Notes: a model not told the origin generated them from the sequence alone. Counted from the stretch's first letter, positions 1 through 5,996 are shown. The stretch is 7,410 nt of DNA from an uncultured Clostridia bacterium (GCA_937893735.1 CALBGD010000477.1:1-7410), one strand, 5' to 3'. Numbers and translations are program-made.

Positions 1-1
1 G

Positions 2-1291
2 CCTTTTACATATCCTATACTTGACAGAATGGGTCTGGACAAGTACAACGTATACAATATACTGACCCGCACTCACGGCATCACGCCGTACGACGAATAC
101 TGGATACGCTTTGACGGCGAGAAGATATCCTACGACGACGCGCTCAGGGAGTTCGAGGAATACATGATAGAGCCAGAGGCTCAGCCAATGCCGGTCCCCG
201 GAATGCCTGCGCCCGCCGCGCGTCCGGCGAAGCGTCCCGCTCCCGTAAAAGCAGAGGAAAAGCCGGACATCAGCTCGATACTCAATCAGAACAAGGTAGA
301 TGTGGAATCCATCACCGCCGGAAGCCGCATACCAGTCTGCATAGCCCCGGACGAATCCTACGCCCCCGCGATGGAGCTTGAAAACAACAAGATGTCCGAG
401 GACGAGATAGAGAAGCTCCTTCACTCCGTCGGTCTTGATGACGATGAATCCGACAGCGAAAAGGAAGGCTCCGACAGCTCAGACAGTTCAAAGGACAGCT
501 CCGACAAGCCTGATATCGCGGTCGGAAACGCGGACGCACTGCCCGTGGACGGCTCCAGCCGCTCCGAGGAGTACACCGAGCCCTCCGGCGGCAAAATGTC
601 CCAGGACGATATCGAGAAGCTCCTCTCGGCAAGCGCTCCCGCTGAGCCTGAGCCTGCTCCCAAGCCTGCGGAATCCGAGCCCTCCGGCGGCAAGATGTCT
701 CAGGACGATATCGAGAAGCTCCTCTCGGCAAGCGCTCCCGCTGAGCCTGAGCCTGCTCCCAAGCCTGCGGAATCCGAGCCCTCCGGCGGCAAGATGTCTC
801 AGGACGATATCGAGAAGCTCCTCTCGGCAAGCGCTCCCGCTGAGCCTGAGCCCGCTCCCAAGCCTGCGGAATCCGAGCCCGCTCCGGAGCCCGCGAAATC
901 CGCTCCTGCTCCGGCTAAGTCCTCCAGAAAATCCCGCGACACCAAGAAGGCGCTTCTGGACAGACTTGCTCCGTCCTCCGGCTCCGGGTCGTCCGATGGA
1001 AAGATGTCCCATGACGATATAGAAAAGGCATTCATGGAAAGACTGGCTCCCTCCGCTCCTGCTGAGCCCGAGAAGTCCGAGCCGGATAAAGTTCCCGAAA
1101 CTGCTCCCGCAGGCGGCAAGATGTCTCAGGAGGACATCGAAAAGCTCCTCGCGGCTCGGGCTCCTGCCGAGCCCGAGCCCGCAAAGCCAGAGCCGGACAA
1201 GGTGCCCGAGACTGCTCCCGCAGGCGGAAAAATGTCACAGAACGACATTGAGGCGCTCCTTAACAGCATGAAAGAGGAAGCCAGCAAGTAA
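2..1291 (+). CDS. Unrecognised disordered protein with seven FliM-like short motifs (5' end outside window)
   Basis: The frame is open from base 2 and the first ATG (29) has no ribosome site before it, so the true start probably lies upstream; residues below are counted from that ATG. Residues 1-46 look folded (aromatic- and acidic-rich, with a YDEYWIRFDGE stretch) and probably end a domain that begins outside the window. From about residue 50 the chain is rich in Pro, Ala, Glu, Ser and Lys and is predicted disordered. Embedded in it are seven motifs of the form M-S-x-D/E-D/E-I-E-K/A, starting at residues 122, 190, 223, 256, 326, 365 and 402. The last, MSQNDIEALLNSM, is very close to the N-terminal LSQDEIDALLNG peptide of FliM/FliY that binds phosphorylated CheY. 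No FliM, CheC or FliN domain is visible, so it is not a flagellar switch protein. I infer a multivalent binding scaffold with unknown partner. No terminator is apparent before the next gene. Confidence 0.8.
   Translation, partial: PFTYPILDRMGLDKYNVYNILTRTHGITPYDEYWIRFDGEKISYDDALREFEEYMIEPEAQPMPVPGMPAPAARPAKRPAPVKAEEKPDISSILNQNKVDVESITAGSRIPVCIAPDESYAPAMELENNKMSEDEIEKLLHSVGLDDDESDSEKEGSDSSDSSKDSSDKPDIAVGNADALPVDGSSRSEEYTEPSGGKMSQDDIEKLLSASAPAEPEPAPKPAESEPSGGKMSQDDIEKLLSASAPAEPEPAPKPAESEPSGGKMSQDDIEKLLSASAPAEPEPAPKPAESEPAPEPAKSAPAPAKSSRKSRDTKKALLDRLAPSSGSGSSDGKMSHDDIEKAFMERLAPSAPAEPEKSEPDKVPETAPAGGKMSQEDIEKLLAARAPAEPEPAKPEPDKVPETAPAGGKMSQNDIEALLNSMKEEASK
581..877 (+). repeat. Three tandem 99-bp coding repeats
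   Basis: Copies lie at 581-679, 680-778 and 779-877. Copies 1 and 2 differ at two bases (AAA/AAG and TCC/TCT, both silent). Copies 2 and 3 differ at one base (CCT/CCC, silent). Each encodes 33 residues: a PSGGKMSQDDIEKLLSAS segment followed by a Pro/Ala/Glu linker. The period is a multiple of three, so gain or loss of copies would keep the frame. Near-identity even at silent sites indicates recent duplication or ongoing homogenisation. Confidence 0.95.
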
Positions 1292-1310
1292 TCGTCATAT
1301 TTCATAAAAG

Positions 1311-1340
1311 TTTCACACAGGCGGGGCGGTTTTTTCACAC
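1311..1340 (+). repeat. Two TTTCACAC direct repeats before the alarmone synthetase promoter
   Basis: TTTCACAC occurs at 1311-1318 and 1333-1340, 22 bp apart, about two helical turns. The second copy lies where a -35 element would be for the -10 at 1349-1354. This suggests a possible activator or repressor site, but two 8-base copies could also be chance. Confidence 0.3.
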
Positions 1341-1345
1341 TCTCG

Positions 1346-1354
1346 TGTTATACT
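1346..1354 (+). promoter_or_regulatory. Extended -10 promoter for the alarmone synthetase
   Basis: TGTTATACT gives a TGn extension at 1346-1348 and a TATACT -10 box at 1349-1354. No good -35 is present at 16-18 bp spacing, which is usual for extended -10 promoters. A start near 1361 would leave a leader of about 25 nt that includes the ribosome site AAAGGA (1373-1378). Confidence 0.6.
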
Positions 1355-1385
1355 GAATACGCTTGAATCGTGAAAGGAAACAGAA

Positions 1386-2069
1386 ATGGCAAAAGAAAAA
1401 CAGCGCTCATACGAGCTGGAGCCGGTGCAGAAGCTTATTCCAGCCGACTCCCAGCAGAAAATAATGGATCAGCTCTACCAGTTCATGGAGCTGGAGCACC
1501 TGTACGAATCCGCGATACGCGAGGTCAAGACCAAGCTTGAGATACTCGACAGCGAATTCAAGACCAAGTACGACCACAACCCGATACACCACCTTGAGGA
1601 CCGCGTGAAGTCCCCGCAGAGCATTCTCGAGAAGCTCAACCGCAAGGGTATCCCGTTCAGCTGCGAGAATGCCCGCAATGAGCTCAACGACATCGCCGGA
1701 GTGCGGGTAGTATGCAACTACATCGACGACATCTACACCGTGGCGGACCTGCTCACCGCGCAGGACGACGTGAAGCTCGTCAAGCGCAAGGACTACATAA
1801 AGGAGCCCAAGCCCAACGGCTACCGGAGCCTCCACCTCGTGATAGAGACCCCGGTGTACCTCTCCGAGAAGAAGGAGCTGGTGCACGTCGAGGTGCAGAT
1901 ACGCACCATCGCGATGAATTTCTGGGCTACGCTGGAGCACGACCTCAAATACAAGACCGACAGCGTGGTTTCCGCGGACCTAGCCTCCCAGCTCAAGGAC
2001 TGCGCCGAGACCATCGCCCGCACCGACCAGCAGATGCAGGATATCTACAAGGCTCTGCATGAGATATGA
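1386..2069 (+). CDS. relQ: Small alarmone synthetase, GTP pyrophosphokinase (RelQ/YjbM type)
   Basis: The protein has 227 residues. It transfers pyrophosphate from ATP to GTP or GDP to make (p)ppGpp, the cytoplasmic stringent-response signal. The RelA/SpoT synthetase domain is complete: NPIHHLEDRVKSPQSILEKL (65-84), the NDIAGVRV motif (101-108), GYRSLHLVIE (145-154), and EVQIRTIAMNFWATLEH (169-185) with the catalytic Glu of the E-V-Q-I-R-T motif. There is no HD hydrolase domain and no TGS or ACT domain, so it is a synthetase-only SAS, close in length to Bacillus YjbM/RelQ (about 211) with a slightly longer N-terminus. RelQ fits better than RelP because the E-x-QIRT-x-AMNFWA-x-EH block matches YjbM closely, though subtype by eye is less sure than family. 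The start is supported by AAAGGA seven bases upstream. It is likely transcribed alone from the extended -10 promoter, possibly also by read-through from the upstream gene, and is ended by the hairpin at 2119-2144. Confidence 0.95.
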   Translation: MAKEKQRSYELEPVQKLIPADSQQKIMDQLYQFMELEHLYESAIREVKTKLEILDSEFKTKYDHNPIHHLEDRVKSPQSILEKLNRKGIPFSCENARNELNDIAGVRVVCNYIDDIYTVADLLTAQDDVKLVKRKDYIKEPKPNGYRSLHLVIETPVYLSEKKELVHVEVQIRTIAMNFWATLEHDLKYKTDSVVSADLASQLKDCAETIARTDQQMQDIYKALHEI

Positions 2070-2118
2070 ATCTTGTCGGATAGTGTAATTTTGCAGAGAT
2101 ATTACTTATAGAAATGCG

Positions 2119-2144
2119 AAAGGAGAGCCTGCGGCTCTCCTTTT
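2119..2144 (+). terminator. Intrinsic terminator between convergent genes
   Basis: AAAGGAGAGCC (2119-2129) pairs perfectly with GGCTCTCCTTT (2133-2143) around a TGC loop, giving an 11-bp stem with a T run following. It lies 49 nt past the alarmone synthetase stop and 21 nt past the convergent regulator's stop. The A-rich left arm gives a T-run on the opposite strand too, so it may serve both genes. Confidence 0.9.
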
Positions 2145-2164
2145 GATTTATCTGCCAGGCTTGT

Positions 2165-2659
2165 TCAGCCGATCTTCCCCGAGATGAACGCCGGGACTTC
2201 CTCCGGCTTTATGCCGAGCACGAACGAAAACTCGCCGTTTATCATGTCCTCTGCGGCGCGCAGCGTCCGCTCGTCTGCGGAATTAAGGCTCTTCCCGTGC
2301 TCCTCGCGGCGGCGCTTCTCAAGGTATATCCCCTTTACCATCGCCGCAGTGCGCAGTATATCTCCGCTGGAGAGCACCTCCGCGTGGCGGCGTTTTCGCT
2401 CCATCGGGTCGGGACACCAGTCCTCCGCCGCGCCCATCTCGCTGATAAGCGACATTATCTCCTCCCGGGTGTGCACCGCCCGGAGCTTCTCCGCAGCCGT
2501 TTCCGCCGGGACGTAATACCGCGCCCCCGCCGAGTTCACCGGAGTCAGCACGCAGTATTCCCGCTCGTGCACGCCGTCCGCGCACTGCTTCTCGAAGCCC
2601 TCTACCCGGCACAGCTCCGTGTTCCTGTAAATTACGTGTTCCCCTGTCTGAAGCACCAT
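2165..2659 (-). CDS. CarD/CdnL-family transcription regulator
   Basis: CarD-family proteins bind the RNA polymerase beta subunit and stabilise open promoter complexes, especially at rRNA and growth-linked promoters. The 164-residue product shows both expected parts. An N-terminal Tudor-like RNA polymerase-interacting domain spans about residues 1-65 (MVLQTGEHVIYRNTELCRVEGF, later YYVPAE and KLRAV). An all-helical C-terminal DNA-binding domain follows, with the family's W-x-x-D-x-x-x-R pattern (EDWCPDPMERKRRHAEVL), LSSGD and DERTLRAAEDMINGEFSFVLG. Length matches the family (about 160). An in-frame ATG 30 nt upstream (2689) is open but would sit almost at the predicted transcript start. The chosen ATG has AAAGGAG at good spacing. 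The gene is alone on the minus strand, divergent from the ECF sigma gene and convergent with the alarmone synthetase. Confidence 0.9.
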   Translation of the reverse strand: MVLQTGEHVIYRNTELCRVEGFEKQCADGVHEREYCVLTPVNSAGARYYVPAETAAEKLRAVHTREEIMSLISEMGAAEDWCPDPMERKRRHAEVLSSGDILRTAAMVKGIYLEKRRREEHGKSLNSADERTLRAAEDMINGEFSFVLGIKPEEVPAFISGKIG

Positions 2660-2663
2660 GATG

Positions 2664-2671
2664 TCTCCTTT
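2664..2671 (-). promoter_or_regulatory. Ribosome binding site deciding the carD-like start
   Basis: On the minus strand this reads AAAGGAGA, four bases before the ATG at 2659. It lies inside the upstream N-terminal extension of the longer ORF, so translation most likely begins at 2659 rather than 2689. Confidence 0.8.
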
Positions 2672-2698
2672 CCCGTCCGCCTTGTCCATACTATATTA

Positions 2699-2727
2699 AT
2701 TGTATCACATATCTGTTATTTTTTCAA
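2699..2727 (-). promoter_or_regulatory. Sigma-A promoter of the CarD-family gene
   Basis: Reading the minus strand, TTGAAA (2727-2722) and TACAAT (2704-2699) are separated by exactly 17 bp. Transcription should start near 2692, giving a leader of about 33 nt. Confidence 0.8.
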
Positions 2728-2730
2728 AGG

Positions 2731-2773
2731 GAATAGTGCACAAACTCCCCGCAGGATCATATGTGCACTATTC
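2731..2773. repeat. Perfect 12-bp inverted repeat upstream of the carD-like promoter
   Basis: GAATAGTGCACA (2731-2742) and TGTGCACTATTC (2762-2773) are exact inverted copies with a 19-nt centre. Each arm contains the palindrome GTGCAC. The left arm begins 3 bp beyond the -35 box of the minus-strand promoter, a usual position for an operator or activator site. On the plus strand the right arm is followed by TGTATTTTT, so a weak terminator is an alternative, though no plus-strand gene immediately upstream needs one. Confidence 0.6.
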
Positions 2774-2855
2774 TGTATTTTTCCGGCAGGATTCTACAAA
2801 ACGTTATATACGCGGAGCCGATTTCTTAAAAATATTCTAAATCATCTGCAACCGA

Positions 2856-2884
2856 TTGACAAACGCCCTGCATAGGTGTATAAT
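2856..2884 (+). promoter_or_regulatory. Full-consensus sigma-A promoter of the ECF sigma operon
   Basis: TTGACA (2856-2861) and TATAAT (2879-2884) both match consensus exactly with a 17-bp spacer. Transcription should start near 2891. Such a strong housekeeping promoter means the sigma factor is probably made constitutively and controlled after transcription or by its anti-sigma partner; no ECF-type autoregulatory promoter was found. Confidence 0.9.
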
Positions 2885-2890
2885 AATATG

Positions 2891-3056
2891 GTGTAATTTG
2901 CGCCGTATCATGCCATTTTGTGGCATTACAAGAAAATGCCGCTACCCGTTGCGTATTCCGGCAGAAAAAATGTATAAAAAATTGCTGAAATGCTGAAACT
3001 TTTTCTTGAAACGAACTGACTTCAGTATTGCAGGCAGTAAGCGAGGTGAGCACTGC
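2891..3056 (+). promoter_or_regulatory. Long structured leader of the ECF sigma mRNA
   Basis: About 165 nt separate the predicted transcript start from the GTG codon, and no gene is supported in it. ATGCCA/TGGCAT (2910-2915 with 2921-2926) can form a hairpin. GGCAT (2922-2926) can instead pair with ATGCC (2936-2940), which in turn overlaps a TGCCG/CGGCA pairing (2937-2941 with 2959-2963). A tandem TGCTGAAA repeat lies at 2983-2998. GCAGT (3034-3038) pairs with ACTGC (3052-3056), placing the ribosome site in the loop. No known riboswitch class is recognised, and no terminator-like U tract is present. Confidence 0.4.
3043..3050 (+). promoter_or_regulatory. Ribosome binding site deciding the sigma factor GTG start
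   Basis: GAGGTGAG lies eight bases (counted from the end of GAGGTG) before the GTG at 3057. The longer in-frame alternative begins at a TTG (3006) with no ribosome site, so the GTG is preferred. The site sits in the 13-nt loop of a possible 5-bp hairpin that ends directly before the start codon. Confidence 0.75.
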
Positions 3057-3602
3057 GTGGGAAATCCAGACTTAGACAGCTACTTTGACGCCGTATATGC
3101 CGAAACTTTCGGGGCGGTTTCCAGATTTGTGGCAAGCCACGCAGCACGCTTTCAGGATTCTGAGGACATTATACAGAACGTTTACACCCGCTTCTACAAG
3201 AGGATATCCGACAAGGGATTTGCTGATATAGACTCCCCGGAGGCGTTCCTCATAAATATCGCGAAATTTGAGTGCCGCACCGTGTTCTCCGGGTTCATGC
3301 GCCGGAAAGAGCGCGACGTTATCCTCTCGGAATTCGACGAGGAGCAGTCCGCAGCCATCGAGGCGGATATGTCCCGCGACCAGAAGCTCCTTGAGGACGT
3401 GATGGCAGATAAAATACTCGCGAAGCAGATATTCGACGACATCATGTCCGGCGACGAGACCGTGGGAAAGATATTCTACCTCCACTTCGTATGCGACATG
3501 AAGCTGGAGGAAGTAGCGGATAAGCTCGGGATAAAGACCGCAACCGTCAAGACCAAGCTCTACCGCACGATTGAAAAACAGAAGAAAAAGTTCGGCATCT
3601 GA
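3057..3602 (+). CDS. ECF-type sigma-70 family RNA polymerase sigma factor
   Basis: The 181-residue protein has the two-domain layout of extracytoplasmic-function sigma factors, which direct RNA polymerase to a small set of stress or surface-response promoters. Sigma region 2 spans about residues 7-83 and includes DSEDIIQNVYTRFYKRI, the usual core-binding and -10-recognition helix pattern. A charged linker of about 45 residues follows. Region 4 spans about 133-181, with the helix-turn-helix LEEVADKLGIKTATVKTKLYR (about 150-170) that reads the -35 element. There is no region 1.1, 3 or C-terminal extension. The gene is transcribed from a consensus sigma-A promoter with a long leader. It is followed after 58 bp by a membrane protein gene with a strong ribosome site, the typical sigma/anti-sigma arrangement. 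The ECF subgroup and its target promoters cannot be told from sequence alone. Confidence 0.9.
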   Translation: MGNPDLDSYFDAVYAETFGAVSRFVASHAARFQDSEDIIQNVYTRFYKRISDKGFADIDSPEAFLINIAKFECRTVFSGFMRRKERDVILSEFDEEQSAAIEADMSRDQKLLEDVMADKILAKQIFDDIMSGDETVGKIFYLHFVCDMKLEEVADKLGIKTATVKTKLYRTIEKQKKKFGI

Positions 3603-3607
3603 TGCCG
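3593..3607 (+). repeat. 15-bp dyad over the sigma stop codon
   Basis: CGGCATC-T-GATGCCG is a perfect dyad centred on base 3600 and contains the TGA stop. As RNA it would form CGGCA/TGCCG with a five-base loop. No T run follows, so it is not a normal terminator; it might moderate expression between the two operon genes. Confidence 0.35.
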
Positions 3608-3660
3608 GGCTGCATATACTGATAGTAATATAACATCAACATGGAAAGGAGGTCTGCCGT

Positions 3661-5901
3661 ATGAATAAAAACGAGTTCTACAAACAGCTCATGAGCGAAT
3701 ACACGTTCGACGCCGATAAGATACGCGAGAACGCAAAGCGCGGTGCAAAGCGGCAGAAGCTCCAACCCATGTATATCGGCATGACCGCTGCGGCAGCGGC
3801 CTGCGTGGTCACGGTCGGCACCATCGCCGCGGTGAACCTCGGCGGCAGGGGCGGCGTCAGCATTCAGGATTCCGGGCTGACACAGCTCTCCGCAAGCGAC
3901 AGGCTCTCCCACGCGCTCGAACAGCTCGAGCAGGAGCGCGGCAGCTCTGAATCCAAGGATTTCCTTATCACGTTCTCCGCGCCTATGTCCCCCGCAGAGG
4001 CTCAGGCAGTGCTCACCGCCTACACGGACGGCTCCATGCCGGTAAAGCAGCTCTATTTTGCTGACGGCACGAGGATATCCAACACCGGCGATATCGCAAA
4101 GGTGTTCGCCGGCGGCTCATATCAGATAACCGGCGCGGCAGTGTACTGCTCCGGCGACACGGCGGCAAAGCTCCAGAGCGACCCCGAAGTGTTCCTTGTT
4201 GAATCCATGAGCCAGAACGATTTCGACAACGCAGCCCCCGTCAACATCGACGAGGTGAATACAGAGGAGATATCCATTCCCGAGCCGGCAGTGACAGAGC
4301 CTGCCACCGTCACCACTCCGGGAAGCACCGCGCCGCTGAACCCCGCTGAGGACAACTCCGGCAGCGACGGCACGGTCGAGGACCCCTCCACCGAGGAAAT
4401 GGACGGCACCGTTGAGCCCGCCGCCACGACAGACGCCGTGACAGAAGAAACGGACGATTCGGAGCCCATAACCACAGAGGTCCCCGCAGAGACCACCCCG
4501 GCTGACACCACCGCTCCCGGCACCACAACACCGGAACCCCCCACGCCGGCGGCTCCCGCAGAAATTTCCCTGCCCGACGGAGTGACCCTCCAGCCGAATT
4601 ACAGCGCGCCCGCCCTGAACACCTATATCGGCGGCGACAACGCATTCTTCCTGACGGATAACGTGATGTTTGTCAGAAACGGCGACTACGTTGAGCTTTA
4701 CAGATACTCCCCCGACAGCGAGAAGCTCCTCTGCTCCGAGCAGCTTGAGGACGCCAAGGTAGTCTGGGTCTCTGAAAACGGCGGAAAGCTGATGCTCACC
4801 GGGCTCAGCTCCTACGGCACAAGAGGGCGCACGCTCCTCGTTGACGCCGAGGCTGAGTACATCACCGACCTCTCCACCGAGGACAGCGTTATGACCGGAG
4901 TGCTCTCCAGCGCTTCCTACAACGCTGACAGCGGTCTGCTGGTGCTCAATATCCGCGATGAGGGAATGTACTACGTCAGCGTAATGACCGTTGACATGGA
5001 CGGCTCCGCCAGCTATGTCGGCACAGTTTACAGATCTGATTCCAAGATATCCACAGCCGCAATGAACGGCAGCACAATTTACCTGCTGAAGGGCTCCTCG
5101 CTTTTCGCCGTGGACGCTTACAGCGGCGATACACGCTACGTCATGAGCCTCAGCGAGACCCCCGAGATGAACCGCAACTACGCGTTCACGCACGCGGTAT
5201 TCACATTCCCTGACGGAACCGTGAACATCTTCGACCCGGCTTCCGAAAGCCTTATCCGGCTCTCCGGCAGCGACCCGACAGTGACCTTCGGCGCAAGCAG
5301 TCACAGCTTCCTTAACGGCGGCATATGCTACACCATCTCCGGCGGGAATATCTCCGCAGACGGCGGTATCTCCGCGCTGGCGGCGATAGAATACAAAAAG
5401 AGCTTCTCCAGCGAATATGCGGCTTCCGCAAGCGGCGGACTGGTACACGTTACCGCCAGCGCTTACAGCAGACTGAACCGCGATTCCCTGCTGACTTTCA
5501 GCAATATCACCGAGAGCGCCCCGGCGGGATTCCGTCAGGTGCTTGACGGCGCGATAGGACTGAACAACGCGCTCGCGCTCCAGACCCTCGAGGACAGCGG
5601 CATGACAAAGCCGGAAACCGTATCCAGCAGCCTTGCGGTGTACTACTCCGCTTCGGCGGCGCAGAAGCTCCTCGCAAAATGCGGCATTGAGAGCTACGGC
5701 GCGCTCCGCTACAATAACGGCGGGCTCACCGCGATGAATGCGGCTGACACGGCGCTCGTCATCTCCTCGGAGAACGGCTATGCGGCGGAAGGCGTGCTCT
5801 ATGTCAAGGCAGGCACTTTCGCAGGCAGGACAGCTTACCGCTCCATGAACGTCAGGTTCGTTAAGGAGGACGGCTTCTGGAAGCTTGACACGATACTCTG
5901 A
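3661..5901 (+). CDS. One-pass membrane protein, likely anti-sigma factor/sensor with extracytoplasmic propeller
   Basis: The protein has 746 residues. AAAGGAGG (3645-3652) precedes the ATG by eight bases. Residues 1-35 are a short charged cytoplasmic segment, residues 36-60 one membrane helix (Ala/Val-rich), and the rest lies outside the cell. Residues about 99-185 (FLITFSAPMS..., ending KLQSDPEVFLVES) resemble the ferredoxin-like fold of subtilase propeptides/Inhibitor I9. Residues about 200-300 form a Thr/Pro/Glu/Ala linker. Residues about 315-610 contain repeated beta-strand blocks (for example NAFFLTDNVMFVRNGDYVELY and STIYLLKGSSLFAVDAYSG) suggesting a beta-propeller. The last 90 residues end in VRFVKEDGFWKLDTIL, similar to the end of NTF2-like domains. 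Position directly after an ECF sigma gene makes it the probable cognate anti-sigma factor. The zinc anti-sigma signature H-x3-C-x2-C is absent, there is no RsgI-type domain, and the cytoplasmic part is very short. The anti-sigma role is inference; the architecture is mostly visual judgement. Confidence 0.75.
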   Translation: MNKNEFYKQLMSEYTFDADKIRENAKRGAKRQKLQPMYIGMTAAAAACVVTVGTIAAVNLGGRGGVSIQDSGLTQLSASDRLSHALEQLEQERGSSESKDFLITFSAPMSPAEAQAVLTAYTDGSMPVKQLYFADGTRISNTGDIAKVFAGGSYQITGAAVYCSGDTAAKLQSDPEVFLVESMSQNDFDNAAPVNIDEVNTEEISIPEPAVTEPATVTTPGSTAPLNPAEDNSGSDGTVEDPSTEEMDGTVEPAATTDAVTEETDDSEPITTEVPAETTPADTTAPGTTTPEPPTPAAPAEISLPDGVTLQPNYSAPALNTYIGGDNAFFLTDNVMFVRNGDYVELYRYSPDSEKLLCSEQLEDAKVVWVSENGGKLMLTGLSSYGTRGRTLLVDAEAEYITDLSTEDSVMTGVLSSASYNADSGLLVLNIRDEGMYYVSVMTVDMDGSASYVGTVYRSDSKISTAAMNGSTIYLLKGSSLFAVDAYSGDTRYVMSLSETPEMNRNYAFTHAVFTFPDGTVNIFDPASESLIRLSGSDPTVTFGASSHSFLNGGICYTISGGNISADGGISALAAIEYKKSFSSEYAASASGGLVHVTASAYSRLNRDSLLTFSNITESAPAGFRQVLDGAIGLNNALALQTLEDSGMTKPETVSSSLAVYYSASAAQKLLAKCGIESYGALRYNNGGLTAMNAADTALVISSENGYAAEGVLYVKAGTFAGRTAYRSMNVRFVKEDGFWKLDTIL

Positions 5902-5923
5902 TTTTTCTGAAATCAAATACTCG

Positions 5924-5949
5924 GCGGGGAGGGAAACCTCCCCGCTTTT
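5924..5949 (+). terminator. Intrinsic terminator of the sigma/anti-sigma operon
   Basis: GCGGGGAGG (5924-5932) pairs perfectly with CCTCCCCGC (5937-5945) around a GAAA tetraloop, followed by TTTT. It lies 22 nt after the membrane protein stop and separates this operon from the penicillin-binding protein gene. Confidence 0.95.
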
Positions 5950-5950
5950 G

Positions 5951-5996
5951 TCACATTTTTCGCGATAATGCGCATTAATGTGCGCACAAAATGTGA
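5951..5996. repeat. Nested inverted repeats upstream of the penicillin-binding protein promoter
   Basis: TCACATTTT (5951-5959) and AAAATGTGA (5988-5996) are exact inverted copies. Between them are two TGCGCA hexamers (5969-5974 and 5981-5986), and TGTGCGCACA at 5979-5988 is itself a perfect palindrome. The element begins right after the terminator and ends about 37 bp before the extended -10 box. It may be an operator for the downstream gene; a second hairpin aiding termination is an alternative. Confidence 0.5.

Noticed and set aside
581..877. Possible CRISPR array
   Set aside because: The 99-bp units are contiguous with no unique spacers and encode protein in frame.
312..1119. Several open frames overlapping the repeat region on both strands
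   Set aside because: They are translations of the same 99-bp repeat in other frames, Arg/Pro/Ser-rich, without starts or domains.
2..1291. FliM or FliY flagellar switch protein
   Set aside because: Only the short N-terminal-like peptide is present, repeated; no CheC-like or SpoA/FliN domain and no flagellar neighbours.
2910..2996. 28-codon leader ORF in the sigma leader
   Set aside because: No ribosome site before its ATG and no run of regulatory codons; its length is within chance.
2983..3030. ECF-type autoregulatory promoter (TGAAAC at 2994-2999 and 3007-3012)
   Set aside because: No CGT-type -10 element occurs at 15-18 bp from either copy, so only the sigma-A promoter is called.
3006..3056. 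TTG start extending the sigma factor by 17 residues
   Set aside because: No ribosome site precedes it, while GAGGTGAG is well placed for GTG at 3057; the added residues do not belong to sigma region 2.
4117..5916. 599-codon open frame on the minus strand opposite the membrane protein
   Set aside because: It has no recognisable domain, odd composition (rich in Gly, Val, Arg, Cys, His), and no ribosome site or promoter. It lies wholly opposite a well-supported gene and arises from GC-rich third positions.
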